Positions 6,684 through 14,300 of a DNA stretch of 19,701 nt are shown piece by piece. The notes under the pieces are model-generated. The model had not been told where the DNA came from. It made no database searches and worked only from the letters and a program-made list of their open reading frames with translations. The DNA comes from JAZKIX01 sp040384645. Lineage in GTDB: Bacteria; Pseudomonadota; Gammaproteobacteria; Burkholderiales; Burkholderiaceae_D. Where the stretch lies: positions 1 through 19,701 of the forward strand of contig JAZKIX010000005.1 of NCBI GenBank assembly GCA_040384645.1. Direction: 5' to 3'. The position numbers were made by a program, and so were the translations under genes. How positions within the stretch are numbered: position 1 is the stretch's first letter; each line of letters starts with the position of its first letter.

Positions 6684-9494
6684 TTACTCCGCTAGCCACG
6701 ACATGTGCAGCAATCCCAAACCAAGTAATCTAAATTCTCCTGCGCCACGAACTACCGGCGCAGTTAATTCGACCATGCTCACGTTATTTTCGGCAATTGC
6801 GACTGTCTCGTGTGGAATACTTGCTACGAGTACATAGTCTCCGCTAGTCATATCGAGATCGACCGGAATTGAACATCCATTTATTTGTAGTGTTGTAGCA
6901 CTTATATGCGTATCGGGCGTTGCCGGATGCAGACGTATTCGGAAGATCCATTTGCGCGGTAATCCAAGCGGAATGTAAAAACGGGTCGTCTGATTCGGAC
7001 CGGTCCAACGTAGGATGTTGCCGTTATCCAGTTCTCTTTCATGCAAGTTTTCTCCATGAAACACATCGTCTGGATGCCATTCAAATTGCGTTCGCGCAAC
7101 GCTCGCTGCTGCTTTATTCGCCATGCGTTCGATGTAGCACTGTCGTAACCACGCTCGTATTACAGTAGTTTCTGGCTGTAGGCCTAATTCGTGAGGAAGT
7201 GCCTTTACCATACGCGCATGAGCGAGTTCGAATTGAGTAATGCATTGCTGATATAACGCAATGTCAGCTTCAAACAGGTGCGATATTTTCGCGTGCAACC
7301 GCGCAGAAATATCTTTGGCTGCGATTCTATTAAGATTATTGTTATTGTGTGCAGTGAGCAATGGGGGCAAGAAACCCAGCTCCCAAGCGAATAAATTAAT
7401 AGTCTCTTCAAGTTTTTCAGTTAAGCCGACTATTTGGCAAGTAAGTAAATTGGCTGCGGCTTCGGGGAATGCCTTTAGCGACTGGATTCTTATGGAGTCC
7501 GATTCGCAGCTCTTTGATTTTTGCCACATTGCCGATGTAAAGTGGCTGATTGCAGTGTGGGAAAAATTGATGTCATGCTCAAGCCATTCCATCAAATTTA
7601 AGTTGGGATTGATACGGCCTAGCCGCTGATCATAATAAAATTTCGAAATAATACGGTCAACTGGCTCACGCATGATAGCCAGTACGTTTAAATTGTTGCT
7701 TGGTAAGCAATCAGGTAGATGCCAGCCAAAGTGCCCACGATAGAGCAAATACGGATGCTCAAGCTTAGGATTGTCGAGCAGATCTTGTTGGTAGTAACTA
7801 CCTCCATAGGGCGAAAAAATGACGCTTGCATTGAAAGCATTGTCCAGAAGCAGGCGGGTAGTTGTACCGGCAGATTTAGGAACATGTAAAAAATAATTTA
7901 CATAATCCTGCCTTGCAAGCCCAGTATCACAAAGTGAGTCGACCACAGCAGTATCTAATGCAAACCAATGTATTTGCGATATCGGTAATCCCAGCAGCCT
8001 GCGGTCGCCATAGGCAATAAATGGAATAACACTCCACGCGAGCCGATGCCACCCTCTAAAGTCGCTGTCGATTTCCAGCAATAGGCTAGTGCTGCGCAAT
8101 GCAATCTTGCTAGTAGCGACACGAACATCATCGCATTCAAGCAAGATTAGCTCTGGCGCTGTCATTTGCCGCACGTTTTCCCATTCGATGACGATACGAT
8201 ATCGTCCTACATGTAATGGAAGATATACGCAAGCACACTGCATGGACCAGCAAAATGTTTTGCTTGCAACCGTTTCACGCTCGTAAAAGCCAAGTAGTTC
8301 TGCACGTTGATTGCTGTCGGGACGCCATTTTCCAGATCGTGAAAAATTCAGGTTACGTTGATGGCTTCTTGGTCGGATCGTTTGCGCGAGATAGGCCAAA
8401 CGTCCTTGGCGTACTAACTTTCCGAACCAATTGATATATGCTTCGCGTGTTGCCGCTCTGTCGGCGCGCAAGATCGTCAAATTCATGCGCAAGCGCGCGT
8501 TTATTTCGGCCAGACTGGCAAGTGCCGACGACCCTTTGGGGCCGACCTTCCATTTAATCCCCCACTCTAAAAAATCGATTACAAGACGTAGTTTGGCAAC
8601 GTGAGTTTGTACGTTGCCTCGGTTTTGAAAGCCTTGCACGACTAGAAACTTCAGGGCTGAATAACGTAAGCTGGCCATATCATAAAAATCCGCTGGTATG
8701 CGTTCGCAGATCTCATCAAGTTCAGGTAATCGTATAAAACTTGCGAGTCTGGAGTCGTCAGGATTTTCATCGAAAAATCTGATCTGTCCACGTGCGAAAT
8801 CAAGCGTAAACGCCTTAAGTTCAGCCTGATTTCCTGTATATAAATGCGCAATTACAGGCTTAAAATCTACTCCAATCTTATGCCCGTCGCGGCGCAGACT
8901 TGCACCCAGCAACCATTCGGCAAAATGACCATACTTAGGCTCAAAACCGCCGCAGGAAAAATAGATTTCTTTGCGGATCAAGAAGCATTGATCAACCACT
9001 TTTAGGGCAGAGTCATCCATAAACTTGGCGTGAATATCCCTACCATAAATATCGGCTTCAATCTCGGACAGAAAATTAGGCGCTATAGGTGTGCTGGCAC
9101 TGCTAAAGCCAGCCCATTCAGGACGCGCCGTGGCAATTTCCATCAAATGCGTAATCGCAATTGATTGCGGTAAGCAATGTGATTCTGTAAAGACGAGAAA
9201 GCGCCCTTTCGCGCGCGCCGCCACCTGTGCCATGAGGCCGATGTCATGTTCACATCGATATAGATCGAGCCAGTCCCAAGGCTTTAGATAGCTTCGGATT
9301 TGCTGGGCCGTTCGCTGATCAAGGCTAGTCGGCGCGGCGACCAGGATTTGATACCGTTCACGTGGGTAGGTTTGATCTAATGCCCATTGTTTGATGCAGG
9401 CAAGCGCCTGACCGCGGTGCGATTCAAGGGGAACGATAATCGATACGTCAATTGCGCCTATTGCTGGGGCTTGCTCGTGTATTTCTATCGACAT
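6684..9494 (-). CDS. Glycosyltransferase family 2 - sulfotransferase fusion protein
   Basis: A 936-residue protein with two enzyme modules. Residues about 15-240 resemble a GT2-type GT-A fold: VSIIVPLESHRGQ at the start, FLVFTESHCLP with E104-S105-H106 where DxD-type metal ligands often lie, and CGGFEPKYGHFAEW (GGF at 182-184). Residues about 400-510 look strand-rich. Residues about 530-765 resemble a sulfotransferase: the phosphosulfate loop FLHVPKSAGTT (539-545), RGHFGW (586-591) and MREPVDRIISKFYY (608-621), which supplies the 3'-phosphate-binding Arg and Ser. A C-terminal module (about 805-936) with FHGENLHERELDNGNILRWTGP appears beta-rich. The protein probably glycosylates and/or sulfates a surface polysaccharide; substrate unknown. 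The gene is visibly AT-richer than its neighbours and stands alone, suggesting horizontal transfer. The start codon lacks a strong ribosome binding site. Confidence 0.85.
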   Translation of the reverse strand: MSIEIHEQAPAIGAIDVSIIVPLESHRGQALACIKQWALDQTYPRERYQILVAAPTSLDQRTAQQIRSYLKPWDWLDLYRCEHDIGLMAQVAARAKGRFLVFTESHCLPQSIAITHLMEIATARPEWAGFSSASTPIAPNFLSEIEADIYGRDIHAKFMDDSALKVVDQCFLIRKEIYFSCGGFEPKYGHFAEWLLGASLRRDGHKIGVDFKPVIAHLYTGNQAELKAFTLDFARGQIRFFDENPDDSRLASFIRLPELDEICERIPADFYDMASLRYSALKFLVVQGFQNRGNVQTHVAKLRLVIDFLEWGIKWKVGPKGSSALASLAEINARLRMNLTILRADRAATREAYINWFGKLVRQGRLAYLAQTIRPRSHQRNLNFSRSGKWRPDSNQRAELLGFYERETVASKTFCWSMQCACVYLPLHVGRYRIVIEWENVRQMTAPELILLECDDVRVATSKIALRSTSLLLEIDSDFRGWHRLAWSVIPFIAYGDRRLLGLPISQIHWFALDTAVVDSLCDTGLARQDYVNYFLHVPKSAGTTTRLLLDNAFNASVIFSPYGGSYYQQDLLDNPKLEHPYLLYRGHFGWHLPDCLPSNNLNVLAIMREPVDRIISKFYYDQRLGRINPNLNLMEWLEHDINFSHTAISHFTSAMWQKSKSCESDSIRIQSLKAFPEAAANLLTCQIVGLTEKLEETINLFAWELGFLPPLLTAHNNNNLNRIAAKDISARLHAKISHLFEADIALYQQCITQFELAHARMVKALPHELGLQPETTVIRAWLRQCYIERMANKAAASVARTQFEWHPDDVFHGENLHERELDNGNILRWTGPNQTTRFYIPLGLPRKWIFRIRLHPATPDTHISATTLQINGCSIPVDLDMTSGDYVLVASIPHETVAIAENNVSMVELTAPVVRGAGEFRLLGLGLLHMSWLAE

Positions 9495-9897
9495 ATGTTT
9501 TCGTGTGTACTGTCAGCTCAGGAAAGGATCCAATGCACGCATCAATTTTAGAAGCCCGTCTAAAAGTTCACTAGTTTTGTGCGATTCGCTGCCAATCCCC
9601 TTTTTATAGATGGTCAATCAATTACTTGCGCCGAGAACACGTGTTTTCTATCGTATAGCGCTGAATAACTCTATGCACATCGTAAATGCAAATTTGAATT
9701 GTAATTATATTGTTTGCAGTTGACGGCGAGGCCATCTGGATAAGCGATCTTAAACGCAAGCGCTGGGAAAGAGGTTGTCGTTGTTCGATTTTTTGTACAT
9801 AGTAAAATTTTCATTGAAAAGTGAGACTGCCCTACGCTTTTAAGTTGGGCAGGTATTTATCGACGTAGCTGCTGCGTATTGGCTGATAAATACTTTA
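9495..9897. other. Intergenic region with hairpins, upstream of the fusion gene
   Basis: About 400 nt, AT-rich in the middle (around 9660-9720), with no convincing gene. It must hold the leftward promoter of the fusion gene, but I see no good paired -35/-10 set. Its right end carries two hairpins at 9827-9852 and 9853-9893 downstream of the small membrane protein gene. Confidence 0.5.
9827..9893 (-). terminator. Tandem hairpins after the DUF1648-like gene, possible terminator
   Basis: Reading leftward after the stop at 9898, a perfect 9-bp inverted repeat GTATTTATC / GATAAATAC (9853-9861 and 9885-9893) encloses an internal partial stem. It is followed at once by a second hairpin, CTGCCCTAC / GTTGGGCAG (9827-9835 and 9844-9852, one mismatch). 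The sequence beyond is only moderately T-rich on this strand, so termination is plausible but not certain. Confidence 0.45.
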
Positions 9898-10398
9898 TTA
9901 AGGCCGCTTCCGAAAGCGACGCATAAGCTGGATCAACCAGATCAAAGTGCCAAGCATGAACAGCGCCAAGCCGCCGATAAACCATGCTTGCGATAAGTGT
10001 GGCGTGGGCGATTGGTTTGCGCAAACGACCAGCCAATGCATGTAACACAGGAAAGTCAGCAGCCATACGCGATAGCCTGTGATGCCGTTGCGTAAAACGG
10101 CGATGGTTTGGGCGCGATACTCGGGGGCGAGCCAGATCTCGCGGTTGGGCAAATTGATGCGGGCGTTCGGGCGGCTGATGGCAAACCGGCTGAGAAAAAC
10201 CATCAGCGTCGGTAAGCCGATGAGGACACCCAGCATGAATCCTATATAAACGGCGCGTGGCATGGCACTATCGGCGATGCCTGCGCTGCTGAAATGCGAG
10301 GCCACCATGGCGGGCAAGGCCAAGCTGCTGAAGTAGACGAAGGCTGCGGCGCAGGCGACGAAGGCGGGGAAGATCAATGTTTTTTTATTGATTGGCAT
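9898..10398 (-). CDS. Small four-helix membrane protein, DUF1648-like
   Basis: A 166-residue integral membrane protein beginning MPINKKTLIFPAF. Four hydrophobic segments are visible at about 7-33, 50-70, 110-128 and 138-159, with a basic tail RRFRKRP. The segment LALPAMVASHFSSAGIADSAMP resembles the DUF1648 motif, in which a Leu-Pro is followed by a short His-Phe and Gly turn after the first membrane helix. I chose the ATG at 10398 over an upstream in-frame start at 10497 because the longer version would overlap the preceding gene and add a basic, non-membrane stretch. It follows the 77-residue membrane protein gene by 11 nt, so the two are probably co-transcribed. Function unknown. Confidence 0.65.
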   Translation of the reverse strand: MPINKKTLIFPAFVACAAAFVYFSSLALPAMVASHFSSAGIADSAMPRAVYIGFMLGVLIGLPTLMVFLSRFAISRPNARINLPNREIWLAPEYRAQTIAVLRNGITGYRVWLLTFLCYMHWLVVCANQSPTPHLSQAWFIGGLALFMLGTLIWLIQLMRRFRKRP

Positions 10399-10409
10399 GG
10401 GTTGGGGCT

Positions 10410-10643
10410 TTATTGCAGCAAATATTTGCTGCTCATCCCTATTGCTGCGGCGATAAAGACAACGGCAATTGCAAGTCCTAGTAACCACTCGCCCCATTCG
10501 GCAATAGCCGTCATGCCGCCGGCTTTACGCCATTGACTTTGCTTTCTCGCGCGGCGCGAGGCCGACAAGAAATACCAGACGCCAGCTATGGCCGAAGCAA
10601 TCAAGACGAGAAAATATGTGGTGTCGGACAAATTAAGAAACAT
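10410..10643 (-). CDS. Small two-helix membrane protein, unknown function
   Basis: A 77-residue protein beginning MFLNLSDTTYFLVLI, with two hydrophobic segments (about 8-28 and 52-72) joined by a strongly basic loop (SRRARKQSQWRK). I chose the ATG at 10643 because AGGGG lies eight bases before it; a longer frame to 10700 adds no membrane or domain signal. It ends 11 nt before the 166-residue membrane protein gene, and the pair looks like a small operon. A TTGACT hexamer upstream, next to the dispersed repeat at 10723-10799, could be a -35 element, but its -10 is poor. I recognise no family. Confidence 0.6.
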   Translation of the reverse strand: MFLNLSDTTYFLVLIASAIAGVWYFLSASRRARKQSQWRKAGGMTAIAEWGEWLLGLAIAVVFIAAAIGMSSKYLLQ

Positions 10644-10722
10644 CGTGCTAGCCCCTAGTACTGTGCGGCGAGTGATTGTGCCTAGGTAAATCGCGCTCAA
10701 ATCCTATCATGAGTCAATATAT

Positions 10723-10799
10723 ATACTATCTGGGAGTATTAAAAGAGGCGCAATAAAAACGTGCGGGATTGAGTATGTTTATCGATATACCCCCCCCCA
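10723..10799 (+). repeat. Dispersed intergenic repeat, copy A
   Basis: One of three copies of a repeat found at 10723, 15273 and 17957. It opens with ATACT...AGTAT (hairpin 1), continues with the core GCGCAATAAAAACGTGCG (10748-10765) and ends ATAC followed by nine C. GGG (10765-10767) and GTAT (10773-10776) can pair with ATAC-CCC (10787-10793) as hairpin 2. It lies between the 77-residue membrane protein gene and the small secreted protein gene. Strand is arbitrary; all three copies have the same orientation in this window. Confidence 0.75.
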
Positions 10800-10843
10800 T
10801 TATTAATGGTTTTATTGCCCGGGTCAGTAGAAAATCCCGGTTC

Positions 10844-11221
10844 CTATTTTTCACACGAAGCGGCCATAGCCAATTGTTTAGCTAAAGTTGGCATGGCAAT
10901 CGAGTGCCCCTTGCCATTTAGGGCGTCTTGCCAAGAAATCAGCTTGTCCTTCCACGAAGGATTTTCGCGAAGTGCCAAGTTAAAATCGTCACCCAAAGTT
11001 TTTAATTCTTTCGGATACTGGCAATAGCATTTATCCGCTGGGGCTTTTTCGGCGGCAACGCACTCGCTCACGCCTTGGCTGATTTTGTCGATATCGTTTT
11101 CCAGTGCGACGGCACGCGAAATTTGCTTGGGATTCACTAGGGAAATTTGCGATGAGTCCGCATTTGCCGCCAGCGGCCAGGCTGTCATAGCCAAGATAAA
11201 TAGAGAGTGTAATTTCAGCAT
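10844..11221 (-). CDS. Small secreted protein with four cysteines, unknown function
   Basis: A 125-residue protein starting MLKLHSLFILAMTAWPLAANA, a clear signal peptide with probable cleavage after A21. The mature part is mainly charged and helical, with cysteines at 54, 65, 67 and 123 (ECVAAEK, DKCYCQYP, ASCEK), an even number that could form disulfides in the periplasm. I chose the ATG at 11221 because it places the signal sequence at the N-terminus; upstream in-frame starts add an unlikely His/Arg-rich leader. It lies 110 nt downstream of the giant M48 peptidase gene on the same strand, with a hairpin between, so the two may share a function or a promoter. I recognise no family. Confidence 0.7.
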   Translation of the reverse strand: MLKLHSLFILAMTAWPLAANADSSQISLVNPKQISRAVALENDIDKISQGVSECVAAEKAPADKCYCQYPKELKTLGDDFNLALRENPSWKDKLISWQDALNGKGHSIAMPTLAKQLAMAASCEK

Positions 11222-11259
11222 GCGAGCTTGCCAGTAAGAGTTTAGAAAAAGAATATGGC

Positions 11260-11287
11260 AAAACGGATGGCGTTTTGCTGCCATCCG
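11260..11287 (-). terminator. Possible terminator after the M48 peptidase gene
   Basis: A perfect 8-bp inverted repeat, CGGATGGC (11264-11271) and GCCATCCG (11280-11287), has an 8-nt loop. On the - strand it is followed by only four T (11263-11260), so it may attenuate rather than end transcription towards the small secreted protein gene. Confidence 0.5.
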
Positions 11288-11331
11288 CGCAACGCACAAA
11301 TGATCAGTCATGTCCTGACCCGCCACAAATT

Positions 11332-14300
11332 TCAGGCACCTTGGCCAAAATATGGCCTTTCTGAAGCAAATAACAAACGCTTGCTGAAATCACGCCAGCT
11401 CTGCGGTGCTTTCGATCCTAGCAATACCACGCCGGCGCTGTAGGCTTGGCCGCGTTGTTCTGGTGCCAGGCCATCCAATAATTTTTCGGCGTCGGCCGGA
11501 TTTTTGCTGGTGGGCAGGGTGTCGAGGAACAATTGAATGGCGTCGGCATCCTTGCCGTCGAAACCTTGCGCCGCTTTCAGGAAGGGTGCGGGGTTTTGGC
11601 GGTTGCTGAGGGCGAAGGCGTAACTGACCCAGACGCTGGACGGATCGACGCCTTGGTTGGTGGGCAGGGCCAGGGCGCGGGCGTTCAATTCTGAACTGGC
11701 GCCGTCGGAGGCGGCCACCAGGCGTAGGACGCGCGCTTCGTGGGCGGCGCTGCCGCTGGACAGGCTGAGCGCTTTTTCGAGGTTGCCTTGAGCCAGCTCG
11801 GCATAGGCCGCGAGGTCTTTTTGGCCCAATCCCTGACCGCTGTCGAGCGCGACCAGATAGCTGAGCGGCTCCGACGATTCTGCCAATTTGCTTAGTTCGG
11901 CCGGGGTGGCGGTCGCTTGCATGCGCTTGATGCGGGCCAAATTGAGGTTGATCGCATCGACCATCATCGGCAATTTTGGGCGGGCGATTTCAAGATTGAT
12001 CTGGGCTTCCGACCACATTGCCATTTGGGCTTGCTGGAAGCCGACCAGATACGCCAGCCAGCCATTTTCAGGCCATTTTTTGTGGGCTTCCATGATCTTT
12101 TGGTTGTAGTCGGGCTGGTCACTATTGCAGCGCAGGGCGATATATTTCAAATCGCCGTTATTGGGTGCCTGGTTTGATTTGGCTTGATGCCGGAAGCAGA
12201 TAAAGGAACGGTCTTTGTCGTTGGCGCCGTCCTGTTCGGTGCGCAGCAGGACCGGGTCGTTCGGGCTTTCATCCAGCCGTGCCGACAGGATGCTGCGGTA
12301 GCTTGGCAGGCGGATCGCCAACGCCAGCCAGTTCAGCGCATGCGGTGTCGAGGTCGCATCCCAGCGCGCGTGTAATGCGATCAGCCGCTGTTTTTCGCTG
12401 TCATCTTTCAGCATCGATAGTTGTTGCGATGGCGAGGCTTTGCCCATGCCTTGCAATACATTGCGGGTACCGCCCCCTTGTTTGCTGGAAATGCTGCGCG
12501 GCGGCTCGTTGAACAGGGTGCCGGCATCGCTGGTGGTCCAGCGGATTGCACCGAGCGGGCGCTCTGGCCCGGCGCTGGCATTGCCGTAGGCGGCGGTCCA
12601 TTCGACTAGCGGGCTGGCGCCGGCGACGTTGTAGATGGCGTTGGAAAAACTGCCGCGGATGTCTGTTTCGAAAGTTTCGATGCGCTGGCCGTCGCTGCTC
12701 AGGGTGTCGATCTTGTACCGTTTGTCGGTACCGATATCGAGCGCGGCCGAGCTAAATGGCGCCACATTGACCTTGTGCGAACCAATATTGACTACGACGG
12801 CGCGGCCGAGGCCGTTATAGACCGTCACGCTGGCGCCACCAGTATTGAGGCTTAGGCCGAGAACCGCGGCGACGATGCCGCCCGCCACCACAAAGCGGCT
12901 GGCACCCATCAGAGGGCCATCGGCCGTGAGGAAGCGGGTCCACCAGTCGAGCCGGGTCTGGCGTTGCCGNNNNNNNNNNCGCTCGGGACGCATATGCAGC
13001 ACGGTGATGGCGGTTTCGGCAATCAATAATTGCTCCAGCGCACAGCTACGCAAGGCGCCGCAAGCACCGGCGGCGGCATCGACCCAGCTGTCGATGACCT
13101 TGATCCAGTCGTTCAGGTTTTCTTTGGTGGGATGGGAAAATTTGAAGTCGCCCAGCGCCTCGGACCAACTGCCGACCTTTAGTTTGGCTAGCAGTTTTGG
13201 GTCGAGCTTGATGTCCTTGCTTTGCACATAGACCGCCGCCAGCAGTGGATACAATTGTCCGGCCTCGCGCAGAACCCTCGCTGCACCTTTGGCCGTGACC
13301 CGGCGCGCCGCGCTGACCATGTGCAAGGTATTGTTGAACAAGCCTTGCGCATCACGCAGATTGGCTTCGGTGTGATCGGCGTAATGCAAGATGGCCAGCA
13401 AACCGTCCAGATATTCGGGCCAGCCTTTGCCAACTTTTTCTGCCGCGGCGTAGTGCCAAGTGCGGCACAGGCGGTCGTGTTTGCGCAGGCGCAATTCGAC
13501 CGCTTCGATATCGTCTTTGACTTGCAAGATCGCATGCGGCAAATCGGATAGTTGCAATTCTTTGCCGCGTACCCGCAGCACGCCGCCCGGCGCGCTCAGG
13601 ACGCCGGCCTTGATCGCTTCCAATTGTTCGCATTCGGTTTCCAGTGCACGCAGATTTTGCACGTCTTCTTTCAGCGATTCGGGATACAGGAAGTGGAAAT
13701 CGGTCGCCAGGATATCGCCGCTGTCGCTGCGCAAATGGGCGGGATCGGCTTCGCAGCGCACCACCGAGCGGCCGAAATAAATACCGCAATAACGGCTTTT
13801 TAAATGTTCACGCTTGAATTGGCGGCCTAGCTCTTGCAGCGACTCTTCCAGCGCGACCTGGGTGGCTTGGCTGTCATTGATCAGCTTGGCCGACAGTTCT
13901 GCGCGCAATTGGGCCGGATGGTCGAACAAGCTCCAGGCGCTGTCCTTGTTGATGGGGGCATACACGTAATAGCGCTTGGCATTGGCTTCGCGTTCATGGT
14001 TGAGCGGGTGCGACAGCCACATCTTGGGCGGTTGCGCCATCTCGACTTTAAAAACCCTGTGTTCGTCTGCATGGTTGCCCGGCATCGGCGGCACTTCGCC
14101 ATAATGGGCATCGTTGAGAATGGCGCCCATGCGTTCGATGATATGGCTTTGCACCGCAAATACATCGCGCGTGGCGCGGCCCCGGCCACGTTCGGAAAAT
14201 ACGAAATGCAGGGTGCGCGACCAGGCATCGTCGGCCGCATTCAGGCGATGCAAGGCATGCACCAGCGCATCACTGCCAGTCAGTGATACCGCCACCAGAT

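Noticed and set aside
6655..6837. A 60-codon + strand frame
   Set aside because: Mostly antisense to the C-terminus of the fusion protein, without a ribosome binding site or recognisable sequence.
13834..14286. A 150-codon + strand frame, plus other + strand frames between 11400 and 14862
   Set aside because: All are antisense to the M48 peptidase gene and none has a ribosome binding site or domain signal that competes with the HEFGH-containing frame.
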